DNA of 44,203 nucleotides from Paracoccaceae bacterium (GTDB taxonomy: Bacteria > Pseudomonadota > Alphaproteobacteria > Rhodobacterales > Rhodobacteraceae): positions 1 to 44,203 of the forward strand of contig JAFMHK010000027.1 in the NCBI GenBank assembly GCA_017854585.1, read 5' to 3'. Of the stretch, positions 8,095 through 17,908 are shown piece by piece. The notes under the pieces were generated by a model, which saw nothing but the letters and a program-made list of their open reading frames with translations, was not told the DNA's origin and made no database searches. Each line of letters starts with the position of its first letter. Within the stretch, counting starts at the first letter, position 1. Position numbers and translations under genes: made by a program.

Positions 8095-9420
8095 ATGACT
8101 GAATGGCATACGGCAAGTGCAAGCGATCTGGGCCGTGAGATCGGGACCGGCGCGATCGACCCTGTGGAGCTGACGCAAAGTTTCCTGAGCGCGATTGACG
8201 CTCACCCCTATGGCGACCGGATTTATGCGCGCACGACACCGGAACGGGCGCTTGCCGAGGCAGAGGCCGCCCGCACCCGGGCGCAAAACGGTGTGCGGCG
8301 GGGGTTGCTGGATGGGGTGCCGATCAGCTGGAAGGATCTGTTCGACACTGCTGGCGTCGTGACCGAGGCGGGTTCGAAATTGCTGAGCGGGCGGGTGCCG
8401 CAGAACGACGCGGTGGTCTTGGCGCGAAGCACGCGCGCGGGGCTTGTGTGCCTTGGCAAGACCCATATGACGGAGCTGGCGTTTTCCGGGCTGGGCATCA
8501 ACCCGTCCACCGCCACCCCGCCCAACGTGAACGACCCGGAATTGGCCCCCGGCGGGTCATCGTCAGGGGCGGCGACATCCGTAGGCTATGGGCTGGCCGC
8601 CGCTGGTATCGGGTCAGATACCGGGGGATCAATCCGGTTGCCGTCGGTCTGGAATGACCTTGTCGGGTTCAAACCCACCCATGGGCGGCTGCCGCTCGAT
8701 GGCGTGGTGCCCTTGTGCGAAAGCTTCGATACCGTGGGGCCGCTGTGCCGCACGGTTGAGGATTGTGCCGGACTGTTCGCCGTCATGGATGGCACCAAGG
8801 CACCCGATCTGGTGGGCGCCACCCTGAGCGGCAAGCGGTTTCTTGTGCTGGACCCCTACGCCAGCGATGTGCGCGAAGCGCCCGGCGCGGCGTTCCAATC
8901 GGCGGTTTCGCGGATGGCGCAAGCGGGCGCCACCATCGAGACGGGCCGCATTGCGGCCGTGGACGAGGCGATGAACACCACCTTGTCGCTGTATACCGCC
9001 GAGGCTTATGGCACTTGGCGTGATGAGATCGAGGCTGCGCCCGAAAAGATGTACGACCGCATCCTTGATCGGTTCCGGCAAGGTCGCAGTGTGATGGCGG
9101 CCGATTTCGTGGCGCTGTGGCAGCGTTTGCGTCAGTTGCGGCAGGATTATCTGCGCGCCACAGGCGGTTATGACGCCGTGCTGATCCCGACGGCGGCCAA
9201 CCTGCCGCCAGACGCCGCGCGGCTGATGTCGGATGACGATTATTTCGTGACCGAAAACCTGCTGACACTGCGCAACACGCGCGTTGGCAACCTGATGGGT
9301 GTCTGCGCGGTCACCTTACCGACCGGCATCCCCTCTACCGGCATCATGGTGATGTGCCCGCCGGGCGACGATGCGCGATTGTTGCGGATTGCCGCCGCCG
9401 CCGAGCAGGCGTTGGCTTGA
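8095..9420 (+). CDS. Amidase (amidase-signature family)
   Basis: This complete 441-residue amidase-signature enzyme has the Ser-cisSer-Lys triad: Lys80 in VPISWKDLFD, the cis-Ser within GGSSSG (155-157), and nucleophile Ser179 in GSDTGGSIRLPS. The family hydrolyses amide bonds, from simple amides to glutamine in GatA. The closely related GatA works with GatB and GatC, which are not nearby, and the sequence diverges beyond the signature, so this is more likely a general amidase of unknown substrate. The ATG at 8095 follows a good GAGGGCAGG. It is divergent from the UbiH-family gene, with under 90 bases between the starts. Confidence 0.9.
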   Translation: MTEWHTASASDLGREIGTGAIDPVELTQSFLSAIDAHPYGDRIYARTTPERALAEAEAARTRAQNGVRRGLLDGVPISWKDLFDTAGVVTEAGSKLLSGRVPQNDAVVLARSTRAGLVCLGKTHMTELAFSGLGINPSTATPPNVNDPELAPGGSSSGAATSVGYGLAAAGIGSDTGGSIRLPSVWNDLVGFKPTHGRLPLDGVVPLCESFDTVGPLCRTVEDCAGLFAVMDGTKAPDLVGATLSGKRFLVLDPYASDVREAPGAAFQSAVSRMAQAGATIETGRIAAVDEAMNTTLSLYTAEAYGTWRDEIEAAPEKMYDRILDRFRQGRSVMAADFVALWQRLRQLRQDYLRATGGYDAVLIPTAANLPPDAARLMSDDDYFVTENLLTLRNTRVGNLMGVCAVTLPTGIPSTGIMVMCPPGDDARLLRIAAAAEQALA

Positions 9421-9442
9421 GCGCCACAGGTTTTCAGCCAAA

Positions 9443-9481
9443 CCCCTGATCCGGGTATCGTTTTTCTGGACCCGGACGGGG
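9443..9481 (+). other. Hairpin-forming stretch ahead of dapC
   Basis: CCCC (9443-9446) and CCGGGT (9451-9456) pair with ACCCGG (9470-9475) and GGGG (9478-9481), giving a two-step hairpin between the amidase stop and dapC. No T run follows on either side, so it is not a standard terminator. It could be a leader structure or simply GC-rich self-complementarity. Confidence 0.25.
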
Positions 9482-9537
9482 GGAGCGGGTAGTTTACCAT
9501 CAACCGGGGCGTGAATGACCCCGATCTTGAGGCAAAT

Positions 9538-10719
9538 ATGGTTTTTCCGGAGCGGTTTTCGAACCTGCCAGAATATGCATTCCCGCGTTTGCGGAGGTTG
9601 TTGGACGCCCATGAACCGGGCGCTGACCCCATCGTGATGACCATTGGGGAACCGAAACATCCGTTCCCGGACTGGGTTGGGGATGTGTTGGCCGGGTCAC
9701 TTGAGGGCTTCAACCGCTACCCCGACAACAATGGCGTCGCGCCGTTGCGCCATGCGATCACGGGTTGGGCCAAGAAGCGCTATGGCCTGGAACTGGATCC
9801 CGATCGGCACGTCTTGCCCCTGAACGGGACGCGGGAGGGGTTGTTCAACGCCTGTCTGGCGTTGTGCCCCGAAACCAAGAACGGCAAACGGCCCGCCGTG
9901 TTGATGCCGAACCCATTTTATCAGGTCTACGCGGTTGCAGCGCTGGCGGTGGGGGCCGAGCCCGTTTATGTGCCCGCCACCGATGCAACAGGAAACCTGC
10001 CCGATTACGCAGCCCTGCCTGCCGATGTTCTGGACCGCGTCACGGTGGCCTATATCTGTTCGCCCGCGAACCCGCAGGGTGCGGTCGCCAGTCGCGACTA
10101 CTGGAAAGACCTGATCGCACTGGCGGAACGGCACGATTTTCAGATTTTTGCCGATGAGTGCTATTCGGAAATCTACCGTGATACGCCACCCCCCGGTGCG
10201 CTGGAGGTTGCGCATGCTGTCGGGGCCCACCCGGAACGCGTGGTCATCTTTCACTCGCTTTCGAAACGGTCGAACCTGCCGGGCCTGCGATCGGGCTTTG
10301 CGGCGGGCGGCCCTGCCAGCATCGCGCAATTGAAGCAGTTGCGATCCTATGCCGGGGCTCCGCTGCCTGAGCCGCTTCAGGCCGTGGCCACCCGTGCGTG
10401 GAGCGACGAGGACCACGTGATCGCCAGCCGTGCACGGTATCAGGCCAAGTACGATATTGCCGACGCGGTTCTGGGTGATGTGCAGGGATACAAGCCGCCT
10501 GAGGCGGGGTTCTTCCTGTGGTTGCCGGTCCAAGACGCGGAACAAGCGACCTTGAAGCTGTGGAAAGACACCGGCGTGCGCGTGTTGCCGGGGCATTATC
10601 TGGCCCGGGAGGTCAACGGCATGACCCCCGGTTCAGATCGCATCCGCGTGGCGATGGTGGTCGAAGAAGAAGAATTGCAGCGCGGGCTGAGCAGGCTTCG
10701 CGACTGCTTGTACGGATGA
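9538..10719 (+). CDS. dapC: Class I/II aminotransferase, DapC type (succinyldiaminopimelate transaminase)
   Basis: This ~393-residue fold-type I PLP enzyme shows GEPKHPFP, the Tyr-containing NPFYQVYAVAAL, the substrate and PLP loops SPANPQGAV and ADECYSEIY, and the PLP-lysine segment SLSKRSNLPGLRSGF (Lys243). The SLSKRSN(L/V)PG form is characteristic of DapC, which makes N-succinyl-LL-2,6-diaminopimelate for lysine and peptidoglycan; ArgD-type enzymes look different. A GTG at 9511 is in frame, but the ATG at 9538 has GAGG at proper spacing. dapB is also in this window (33.1 kb) but not linked. ftsK starts 12 bases downstream, so the two are probably co-transcribed. Confidence 0.88.
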   Translation: MVFPERFSNLPEYAFPRLRRLLDAHEPGADPIVMTIGEPKHPFPDWVGDVLAGSLEGFNRYPDNNGVAPLRHAITGWAKKRYGLELDPDRHVLPLNGTREGLFNACLALCPETKNGKRPAVLMPNPFYQVYAVAALAVGAEPVYVPATDATGNLPDYAALPADVLDRVTVAYICSPANPQGAVASRDYWKDLIALAERHDFQIFADECYSEIYRDTPPPGALEVAHAVGAHPERVVIFHSLSKRSNLPGLRSGFAAGGPASIAQLKQLRSYAGAPLPEPLQAVATRAWSDEDHVIASRARYQAKYDIADAVLGDVQGYKPPEAGFFLWLPVQDAEQATLKLWKDTGVRVLPGHYLAREVNGMTPGSDRIRVAMVVEEEELQRGLSRLRDCLYG

Positions 10720-10731
10720 GGTAAGAGCAAC

Positions 10732-13479
10732 ATGGCGTATCAAACCCGACAACGTGACCCCCTGCTGGACAGCCACACCCAGGCCGCCCTGCAGCGGCGC
10801 GGAAAGGAATTGGTTGGCCTTGCGTTGCTGGCAGTCGCGGCTTGCCTGTTGCTTTTGCTTGGATCCTATTCGCCGGAAGATCCGAACTGGATGGCTGCGA
10901 CCGACGCTGTGCCGGTCAACATGTTGGGGCGCTTTGGCGCCTCTGTCGCGGCGTTGTTGATGTTGATCATGGGGTATGGCGCCTTTTTCTTGCCGTTGGC
11001 TGCGTTTGTCTGGGGCCTGCGTTTCGTGTTGCACCATGGGTCAGACAGGGTGCTGACCCGGGCGATCTTCTTTCCGATCGCGGCTGCGCTCGCCTCGATC
11101 TATGCGGCCAGCCATATTCCGGCCGAGGGTTGGACCCACAGCTTTGGCTTGGGTGGGCTGTTCGGAGATACGATTCTTGGCGCGCTGTTGAACATTCTGC
11201 CCGGATCGTCGGTGCTGTCGCTCAAGCTGGTGGCGGCGGCGGCTTTTCTTGGGTTTCTTGCGATGGCGTTGTTCGTGCTGGGCGTGAACCGGACGGAATT
11301 CCGTTGGGCGCTGAGGTTCCTTGCGGTGGGGTTGATTGGCACAGGCGCAATGGTTGCTGGTGGGCTGCGCAATGCAGGTTCCGGCGCGGGGCACGCCGCG
11401 CAGAGTTTGCGCGAACGCCGGACCGCGCGGCAAAGCCAAGCTGCGGTTCATGACGATGATGACGACCTTTATGAACCAGCCGTTCGCGCAGAGCCTGCCG
11501 TCACGCGGCAGACTCGCGGCGCGGGCCTTTTGGGGCGTGTTCCCATGTTGTTGCAGCGGGACGTCGCGCCCGATTTGCCGCCGGAACTGCCTGTCGCCGC
11601 CCCCCTGCCGCTTGATGACATTGACCACCCGGATGATGCGCGCATTCGTGAGCGGATTGCCGATGTGATCAAAAGCCGTGTCCGCCGCCCCCTGACGACA
11701 TCGCCGATCAGTGCCGCGGTCAACCGTGTGCAACAGGCCCCCAAGCCCGGCCGGGTCGAGCCGCCGTTGCGTGCCGCACCGCAGCCTGCCGCCGCCCCTG
11801 CTGTTGAGCGGGCAGAGCCGCCGCTGACGTCAGCGCCCGTTCTGCCGCAGACCGAACTGCAACGGCGCGTGGTTCAGCATGCGGCCAAGAAAGCCACGCA
11901 ACCGTCCCGTCAGGCGATAGCCGAGGCGCAGCCATCCCTGCCGTTGCAGCCCCAACCGCAGGTTCAGGCCTATGAATTTCCGCCCCTGACGTTGCTGACC
12001 AACCCCGTTTCCATTGAACGTCATCACCTGAGTGACGATTCGCTGGAAGAAAACGCGCGGATGCTGGAAAACGTGCTGGATGATTACGGGGTAAAGGGCG
12101 AAATCGTCAGCGTGCGACCGGGCCCTGTGGTCACGATGTACGAACTGGAGCCTGCACCTGGCCTCAAGGCGTCACGCGTGATCGGGCTTGCCGATGATAT
12201 CGCACGGTCGATGTCGGCGCTTTCGGCCCGCGTGTCCACCGTGCCCGGCCGGACGGTGATCGGGATCGAACTGCCGAACGAGCACCGGGAAAAAGTGGTG
12301 CTGCGCGAAATCCTGTCGTCGCGCGATTTTGGGGATGGAAACCAGAAACTGCCCTTGGCGCTGGGTAAGGACATTGGCGGTGATCCCATCGTCGCGAACC
12401 TTGCGAAAATGCCCCACTTGCTGATCGCGGGAACCACGGGTTCGGGTAAATCGGTGGCGATCAACACCATGATCCTGTCGCTGCTTTACAAGCTCTCGCC
12501 GGAAGAATGCCGGATGATCATGATTGACCCCAAGATGCTGGAGTTGAGCGTCTATGACGGGATTCCGCATCTGTTGTCGCCTGTTGTGACCGACCCGAAA
12601 AAGGCGGTCGTGGCCCTGAAATGGACCGTCGGCGAGATGGAGGAACGCTATCGCAAGATGTCCAAGATGGGCGTGCGCAATATCGACGGCTACAACAGTC
12701 GCGTGGCCGACGCGCTGGCCAAAGGCGAGATGTTCAGCCGGACCTTCCAAACCGGTTTTGACGACGACACCGGCGAACCGACCTTCGAGACTGAAGAGTT
12801 CGCGCCCGAAAAGATGCCTTTCATCGTCGTGATCGTGGACGAGATGGCCGATTTGATGATGGTTGCGGGCAAGGAGATCGAGGCCTGTATCCAGCGACTG
12901 GCGCAGATGGCGCGCGCCAGCGGCATCCACATCATCATGGCTACGCAGCGCCCATCGGTGGATGTGATCACCGGCACCATCAAGGCGAACTTTCCGACGC
13001 GGATTTCCTTTCACGTCACGTCCAAGATCGATAGCAGGACCATTCTGGGCGAGATGGGGGCCGAGCAGCTCTTGGGCATGGGCGACATGCTGTACATGGC
13101 TGGCGGCGCAAAGATCACGCGTATTCATGGCCCCTTCGTGTCCGACGAAGAGGTGGAGGAGGTCGTGCGCCACTTGAAATCGTTCGGCCCGCCCGATTAC
13201 GCCGCCAGCGTTCTGGATGGCCCCGACGACGACAAGGAAAGCGACATCGATCTGGTGCTTGGCTTGGGTGGCAACACCGATGGCGAAGATGCCTTGTACG
13301 ATCAGGCGGTTGCGATCGTGGTGAGGGACCGGAAATGTTCGACCAGCTACATCCAGCGGAAACTCGGTATCGGCTACAACAAGGCTGCCCGTCTGGTGGA
13401 GCAGATGGAGGAAAACATGCTTGTCAGTTCTGCCAACCATGTCGGAAAACGCGAAATTCTGGTGCCCGAGCAGGGATGA
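10732..13479 (+). CDS. ftsK: DNA translocase FtsK
   Basis: The 915-residue protein has the full FtsK layout. Four or so membrane helices lie in residues ~25-200, a low-complexity Pro/Ala/Gln-rich linker spans ~220-400, and the RecA-like motor (~420-800) has Walker [10 protein letters not shown] (Lys573) and Walker [17 protein letters not shown]-terminal winged-helix gamma domain (~845-910) carries the segment [20 protein letters not shown]. At the septum the hexamer pumps chromosome ends toward dif and activates XerCD; the gamma domain reads KOPS sites. The linker is short compared with E. coli (1329 residues) but normal for alphaproteobacteria. It sits between dapC and lolA on one strand. 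Confidence 0.97.
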   Translation: MAYQTRQRDPLLDSHTQAALQRRGKELVGLALLAVAACLLLLLGSYSPEDPNWMAATDAVPVNMLGRFGASVAALLMLIMGYGAFFLPLAAFVWGLRFVLHHGSDRVLTRAIFFPIAAALASIYAASHIPAEGWTHSFGLGGLFGDTILGALLNILPGSSVLSLKLVAAAAFLGFLAMALFVLGVNRTEFRWALRFLAVGLIGTGAMVAGGLRNAGSGAGHAAQSLRERRTARQSQAAVHDDDDDLYEPAVRAEPAVTRQTRGAGLLGRVPMLLQRDVAPDLPPELPVAAPLPLDDIDHPDDARIRERIADVIKSRVRRPLTTSPISAAVNRVQQAPKPGRVEPPLRAAPQPAAAPAVERAEPPLTSAPVLPQTELQRRVVQHAAKKATQPSRQAIAEAQPSLPLQPQPQVQAYEFPPLTLLTNPVSIERHHLSDDSLEENARMLENVLDDYGVKGEIVSVRPGPVVTMYELEPAPGLKASRVIGLADDIARSMSALSARVSTVPGRTVIGIELPNEHREKVVLREILSSRDFGDGNQKLPLALGKDIGGDPIVANLAKMPHLLIAGTTGSGKSVAINTMILSLLYKLSPEECRMIMIDPKMLELSVYDGIPHLLSPVVTDPKKAVVALKWTVGEMEERYRKMSKMGVRNIDGYNSRVADALAKGEMFSRTFQTGFDDDTGEPTFETEEFAPEKMPFIVVIVDEMADLMMVAGKEIEACIQRLAQMARASGIHIIMATQRPSVDVITGTIKANFPTRISFHVTSKIDSRTILGEMGAEQLLGMGDMLYMAGGAKITRIHGPFVSDEEVEEVVRHLKSFGPPDYAASVLDGPDDDKESDIDLVLGLGGNTDGEDALYDQAVAIVVRDRKCSTSYIQRKLGIGYNKAARLVEQMEENMLVSSANHVGKREILVPEQG

Positions 13480-13529
13480 AACATACGATTTCGCAACTGT
13501 GAGATGCGAAGGGGCCTCGGAGTGATTAG

Positions 13530-14135
13530 ATGAGAGGCATGAAACGTTATCTCCTGTCCGTGGCGCTGGCCGCCTGCAACGCCTTTCCGGCTTTTGCTGA
13601 CATTGTCCCGCTTGCGGAGCTGTCGGCCTATCTGAACGGTATTCAGACGGCCGAAGGTCAGTTCACCCAGATCAACAGCGATGGCTCCATTTCAACCGGG
13701 ACAATCTACATACATCGGCCCGGTCGGGTCCGGTTCGAATACGATGGTCAAGAGGTGCTGGTTATGGCCGGTGGCGGTCAGGTTGCGATCTTCGATGGCA
13801 GATCGAATTCGCGGCCCGAACAATACCCGTTGGCACGCACCCCTTTGAACTTGATTCTGGCGCGCAACGTCGACCTTGGCCAATCTGACATGGTCGTTGC
13901 ACACGAATACGACGGCACCGCCACGCGGATTACGGCCCAAGACCCTGAACAGCCTGAAATTGGGACCATCACGCTTGTTTTCACGGGAGACCCTGTGGAA
14001 CTGCGCCAATGGATCATCACCGATCAAGGTGGCAGCGAGACGACGGTCATTCTTGGAGAGTTGGACGAGGATGTCCGCCTTGGGGCAAGTCTGTTTTCGA
14101 TTCCGCAAGAGATCACCGCCCGCGGAATCGACTGA
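13530..14135 (+). CDS. lolA: Outer-membrane lipoprotein carrier protein LolA
   Basis: This 201-residue protein starts with a cleavable signal peptide (MKRYLLSVALAACNAFPAFA region) and then has the LolA beta-barrel features: TAEGQFTQINSDGSISTGTI, HRPGRVRFEYDGQEVLVM and TRITAQDPEQPEIGTI. LolA collects lipoproteins released by LolCDE and carries them across the periplasm to LolB or the outer membrane. A GGAG seven bases before the ATG at 13530 supports that start; a second in-frame ATG lies at 13539. It directly follows ftsK, as is common in alphaproteobacteria. The next gene converges after 3 bases. Confidence 0.93.
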   Translation: MRGMKRYLLSVALAACNAFPAFADIVPLAELSAYLNGIQTAEGQFTQINSDGSISTGTIYIHRPGRVRFEYDGQEVLVMAGGGQVAIFDGRSNSRPEQYPLARTPLNLILARNVDLGQSDMVVAHEYDGTATRITAQDPEQPEIGTITLVFTGDPVELRQWIITDQGGSETTVILGELDEDVRLGASLFSIPQEITARGID

Positions 14136-14138
14136 CCG

Positions 14139-14720
14139 TTATCTGCCGCAGGCCAGCAGTTGCTGTCGATAGGTGTCGGCCCGTTGGGCAACACGATCTG
14201 CCACGGCCACAAGCCAGGGTTTGGCGTTATAGCTTCCGCGGTCATAACCTGCGTGCCCCTCATGATAAGCAAGATACTGGTTGCGGGCATCGGTCAGGGC
14301 GATGTTGTTCCGTTCGACCGTCAGGTTCATGTACCACCCCATGAAGTCAGTCGCGTCACGGATATCATCCCGGTCTGCGCGACGGTTGTTCGTGTCGCGC
14401 TGATATTCCTCCCAGGTGCCGTCCAATGCTTGACTATAGCCATAGGCCGAACTTTGGCGACCCATTGGAATCACACCCAGCGTATAGCGGAACGGGGGCC
14501 GTGCATCGCCCACGAAGCGGCTTTCCTGATGGAAGGTCGCCATCTGCACATGGACCGGAACACCCCAGTTGCGCTCTGCCTGTTGCATGGCCCGGAAATA
14601 CTGGGGCCTCTCATCCGCCAAAGCGCAGGCGTTATCAAGGTTGCGTGGGGCTGAAAACTGCCGGTTGCCGCACCCGGCCAGCACCGACAACAGAAATAGC
14701 CACAGGACTGCCTGTTTCAT
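14139..14720 (-). CDS. Lytic transglycosylase-like lipoprotein (SLT domain)
   Basis: A lipoprotein signal peptide with the lipobox LAGC (Cys at ~17) precedes a single SLT-like domain. The catalytic Glu is likely in MATFHQESRF, followed by the transglycosylase motif SAYGYSQALDGTWEEYQ and the C-terminal NQYLAYHEGHAGYDRGSY. Such enzymes cleave the glycan strands of peptidoglycan and release anhydromuropeptides. At 193 residues it is a compact member (EmtA-like size) and should be anchored to a membrane facing the periplasm. It converges on lolA with only 3 bases between the stops. Its ATG lies just downstream of an AT-rich stretch (about 14735-14770) suitable for a promoter. Confidence 0.87.
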   Translation of the reverse strand: MKQAVLWLFLLSVLAGCGNRQFSAPRNLDNACALADERPQYFRAMQQAERNWGVPVHVQMATFHQESRFVGDARPPFRYTLGVIPMGRQSSAYGYSQALDGTWEEYQRDTNNRRADRDDIRDATDFMGWYMNLTVERNNIALTDARNQYLAYHEGHAGYDRGSYNAKPWLVAVADRVAQRADTYRQQLLACGR

Positions 14721-14791
14721 CGCGTTCTAACCTGCTCGATATTTTTTTATATTAGCGAAATCATACCCCATAATGATCGCGAAGAAAATGG

Positions 14792-15673
14792 TCAGAGCAA
14801 CACGGACAGAATGACCGGAATGGCAGCCACCGACATCAAGGTTGAAACCACGACCAGCCCTGCGACGGCATTGGCATCCGCATTATAGCGTTCAGCCAGA
14901 AGGTAGGAGGTGACGGCCACAGGCGTCGCCATTTGCAGCACAAGGACGGCATAGGCCACGGGTTCCAAGCCGAACCACCACGCTGCCGCCAGCCCCGCAC
15001 CAACCCCGATGGCCAATTTCAGCGCCGATAGCCAGATTGCCCGCCCCACGCCTCCGGGTGTCAGGCGCGCAACGGCTACGCCGAGCGTTATAAGCATCAG
15101 GGGAATTGCCATCTGGCCGGTCAACCGCAGCGCATTGGTGGCCCATGTCGGTGTTTGCCAGCCTTGCCACAAGAACAATGCGCCCAACATCGTGGCCCAT
15201 AACATGGGTTCGCGCAGAACGCGGCCGGGTGATCCACTGCCTGATACCATCCAGATACCAATGGTGAATGTCATCACTGCCATGACTGCAAAAACCACGA
15301 CGCCGTAACCCAACCCCACATCACCGAACGCAAAAAGCGCCAGCGGCAACCCGATATTTCCGGTGTTGCCAAAGATCAGCGGGGCCAGAAATGTCCGGCT
15401 GTTCAAGCCCAGAACCGCGACGCTGCCCCATGTGGCCGCAATAACCAACCCGTAGGCGAACAACGTTGCAACGCTGAGGGTGGAGAGGGCCACCAGATCG
15501 ATCTGCGTGGTCATCAGGGCGGTGAAAATCAGACAGGGCACCGCCAGCGTCATGCACAGGCGGGTGACAAACGCGGTGGGATATTCCAGCCCGGCGCGGC
15601 ACCATCCGTAACCGGCCGCTGCCAATAGAAAGACCGGCGCAACCACCTCGAGCACTGTCAGGGCGAGGTTCAC
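14792..15673 (-). CDS. AEC-family transporter (auxin efflux carrier superfamily)
   Basis: The 293-residue, very hydrophobic protein has about ten predicted helices in two inverted halves, with the family's conserved break LIFGNTGNIGLPLALFAFG in the first half and MATPVAVTSYLLAERY in the second. Bacterial AEC carriers export or import organic acids (malonate, malate) and other small anions; nothing here points to the substrate. The GTG start at 15673 is the first usable codon. It faces away from hspQ, with an 85-base shared upstream region. Confidence 0.88.
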   Translation of the reverse strand: MNLALTVLEVVAPVFLLAAAGYGWCRAGLEYPTAFVTRLCMTLAVPCLIFTALMTTQIDLVALSTLSVATLFAYGLVIAATWGSVAVLGLNSRTFLAPLIFGNTGNIGLPLALFAFGDVGLGYGVVVFAVMAVMTFTIGIWMVSGSGSPGRVLREPMLWATMLGALFLWQGWQTPTWATNALRLTGQMAIPLMLITLGVAVARLTPGGVGRAIWLSALKLAIGVGAGLAAAWWFGLEPVAYAVLVLQMATPVAVTSYLLAERYNADANAVAGLVVVSTLMSVAAIPVILSVLL

Positions 15674-15758
15674 AATCTGTTTCCTGGCAAATCGGCAAGG
15701 TCAGATGGACAAAGCCGGTGTGCACTGGTTAAGAACAGTGTCCAGGGGGCTTTGTGCC

Positions 15759-16085
15759 ATGATGAGAACTTACGCGAAGTACAATCTTGGTCAGGTTGTA
15801 CGCCACAAGAAACACCCGTTTCGGGGTGTTGTCTTTGATATAGACCCAGAGTTTGCCAATACGGAGGAATGGTATGACGCCATTCCCGAGAACGCGCGTC
15901 CGTCGCGCGCGCAGCCATATTACCACCTGTTGGCCGAGAACGACCAAACATACTATGTGGCCTATGTATCCGAACAAAACCTGGTTCCCGACGATACCGG
16001 GGAACCAGTGGACCACCCCGATCTTCCCGATCTTTTCGGGGAATTTCAGGATGGCCGTTACCCGTTGGAATATGCGCTGAACTAA
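15759..16085 (+). CDS. hspQ: Heat-shock protein HspQ (YccV family)
   Basis: The 108-residue protein carries the YccV/HspQ domain: KYNLGQVVRHKKHPFRGVVF, DIDPEFANTEEWYD, PYYHLLAEN, YVAYVSEQNLVPD. HspQ binds hemimethylated DNA in vitro and in enterobacteria acts as a specificity-enhancing factor for the Lon protease. Two ATGs lie side by side (15759 and 15762) behind a G-rich ribosome-binding site; a TTG at 15705 would add a non-homologous tail. The size matches the family. It converges on the gamma-glutamyltransferase gene 8 bases later. Confidence 0.92.
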   Translation: MMRTYAKYNLGQVVRHKKHPFRGVVFDIDPEFANTEEWYDAIPENARPSRAQPYYHLLAENDQTYYVAYVSEQNLVPDDTGEPVDHPDLPDLFGEFQDGRYPLEYALN

Positions 16086-16093
16086 TGGCCCGT

Positions 16094-17665
16094 TCAGTAG
16101 CCAAGGGCGATGCCGTCCTTGCGTGGGTCGGACCCGCCCTCCAAGACGCCATCCGTTCCGATGCGAATCGCCTGCGCGCCGCCGATCGGCAGGACCGGCA
16201 CGAACAGGTTATGTCCTTTGGCCCGCAGTTCATCCATCACCGCCGGGCTATAGCCTTTTTCGATCTTGAGCCCTGCCTCTTCGGAGAAACAGCGTGGCGC
16301 ATCAATCGTGGCCTGAAGGTTCAGCCCGAAGTCGACGGTGTTTGTCAGGAACCGCGCATGGCCGGTTGCCTGATAGGACCCACCCATCACGCCAAACGGC
16401 ATCAGTTCATCGCCACGTTTCAGGAAGGCGGGGATGATCGTATGCATCGGGCGTTTGCCCCCGGCAGCCTCGTTCGGGTGCCCCTCTTGCAAGGTGAAGC
16501 CAGCGCCACGGTTCTGGAACAAGATGCCAAAGCGATCGCTGGCAAGGCCGGATCCGAAGTTGTCAAAGATGGAATAGATCAGAGAAACGGCAACCCGGTC
16601 CTTGTCCACCACGGTGATGTAGATGGTTTCCTTGTGCACAGTCTCGGACAGGGGTTGGGGGTCGGGCATGGCCCTGTCCATGTCGATCAGCGCCGCAAGT
16701 TTGGCGGCGGTATCCGAAGACAGAAAATGGTCCAACCGCGTCATGTGCGCAGGGTCCGCGATAAACCGGTTGCGGGCGTCATAGGCGAGTTTGGTCGCTT
16801 CCGCCTCGATATGCGCGCGCTGTGCCCCCCAAGGGTCCAAGCTGGCGATATCGAAATGGCCAAGCATGTTGGCCAGCAAAAGTGCGGTCGCCCCTTGGCC
16901 GTTGGGCGGAAGCTCGATCAGTTCGGCCCCCTTGTAGGTCGTGCTGATGGGGGTCACGTAATCGCAAGCGGTCGCGGCGAAATCTTCCATCGTGTGGGAG
17001 CCGCCCAGAGCGCGCAGACTTGCCACCATATCCTCGGCGACTTCGCCGGTATAGAATCCATCACGCCCCTTGGCCGCGATGCGGCGCAAGACGTCGGCTT
17101 GTCCTGCTGCGTGGTAGCGTTGGCCAGCCTTCAGGGCGGCCCCGTCGTTCAATAACAATTCCCGGGCCCGGCCGGACAGGTTGCCGGTGCTTTCCGCCCA
17201 ATCGGCCGCGACGCGCGGCGCAACCGGGACCCCTGTTTCGGCGTAGCGGATGGCGGGTGCAAGCACTTGGTCAAGCGGTAGGGTGCCATGGTCGGAATGC
17301 AGTCGACAGAACGCGTCAACCGCGCCGGGCACTGTCACGGCGACCGCATGGCGGCGTGGCATTGCGGTATGCCCCTGATCGCGCAGCGCCGCCGCCGACA
17401 GGCCCGCGGGCCCACGGCCCGACCCGTTCAAACCGATCATGTCCTGACCGGGCTTTTTCACCAAGGCAAAGCAATCGCCGCCGATACCGGTCATTTGCGG
17501 TTCACACAGGCCCAACAAAATGGCCGCGCCGATTGCCGCATCTACGGCGTTACCGCCTGCTTGCAGGATCGCCACCGCTGTTTGTGCTGCCAATGGGTGC
17601 GACGTGGCGCACATGCCATTGTCGGCAAACACTGCTGATCGTCCGGGTGAATGAAAGTCGCGCAT
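16094..17665 (-). CDS. Gamma-glutamyltransferase family protein
   Basis: The ~523-residue protein has the N-terminal nucleophile hydrolase layout of gamma-glutamyltranspeptidases: HPLAAQTAVAILQAGGNAVD, EPQMTGIGGDCFALV, GRGPAGLSAAALRDQG, and a small-subunit start KETIYITVVDKDRVAVSLI, where the Thr of TIYITVVD aligns with the catalytic Thr of TTHFSVVD. FNSGL-like FGSGLASDRFG and GVMGGSYQATGHARF complete the fold. Standard GGTs split themselves and act on glutathione in the periplasm. This one shows no obvious signal peptide from the ATG at 17665, so it may be a cytoplasmic GGT-like acylase of another substrate. A longer frame reaches 17740 without a better start. Confidence 0.88.
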   Translation of the reverse strand: MRDFHSPGRSAVFADNGMCATSHPLAAQTAVAILQAGGNAVDAAIGAAILLGLCEPQMTGIGGDCFALVKKPGQDMIGLNGSGRGPAGLSAAALRDQGHTAMPRRHAVAVTVPGAVDAFCRLHSDHGTLPLDQVLAPAIRYAETGVPVAPRVAADWAESTGNLSGRARELLLNDGAALKAGQRYHAAGQADVLRRIAAKGRDGFYTGEVAEDMVASLRALGGSHTMEDFAATACDYVTPISTTYKGAELIELPPNGQGATALLLANMLGHFDIASLDPWGAQRAHIEAEATKLAYDARNRFIADPAHMTRLDHFLSSDTAAKLAALIDMDRAMPDPQPLSETVHKETIYITVVDKDRVAVSLIYSIFDNFGSGLASDRFGILFQNRGAGFTLQEGHPNEAAGGKRPMHTIIPAFLKRGDELMPFGVMGGSYQATGHARFLTNTVDFGLNLQATIDAPRCFSEEAGLKIEKGYSPAVMDELRAKGHNLFVPVLPIGGAQAIRIGTDGVLEGGSDPRKDGIALGY

Positions 17666-17798
17666 GATGTCCCCAATCGCTTTCCGTTTTGCGGGCAAAA
17701 TAGGCTGACCACAGGCGGGAACAAGCGAAAAGGGAAGCATGATCCTCGGTATCGCGCCACTGGGTGGGGGCTTTACGACACGATACCGAGGGAAGCCT

Positions 17799-17882
17799 AT
17801 GCAGCTACATGATCAGTATTGCACGCAGTTCTCGGCGCTGATGTGGAATGATTGGGGCATTCCAATGGCAATCGACGCCTGA
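17799..17882 (+). CDS. Possible 27-residue small protein
   Basis: In the 243-base gap between the GGT-like and anti-sigma-like genes, both on the other strand, an ATG behind GAGGGAAG opens a 27-codon frame. The predicted peptide is neutral to acidic, rich in Trp, Met and His (LMWNDWGIPMAIDA at the end), with no membrane segment. I recognise no family. The good ribosome-binding site is the only support, and it may be chance. Confidence 0.25.
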   Translation: MQLHDQYCTQFSALMWNDWGIPMAIDA

Positions 17883-17908
17883 TTGGATCGCCCCTGCGGC
17901 GTCCTTGA

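Noticed and set aside
9443..9481. Terminator between the amidase gene and dapC
   Set aside because: The hairpin is real but lacks a T tail in either direction, so it is listed only as a structure.
12172..13440. 422-codon minus-strand frame inside ftsK
   Set aside because: Mirror frame of the conserved motor domain; composition is His/Gln/Arg-rich and there is no known motif.
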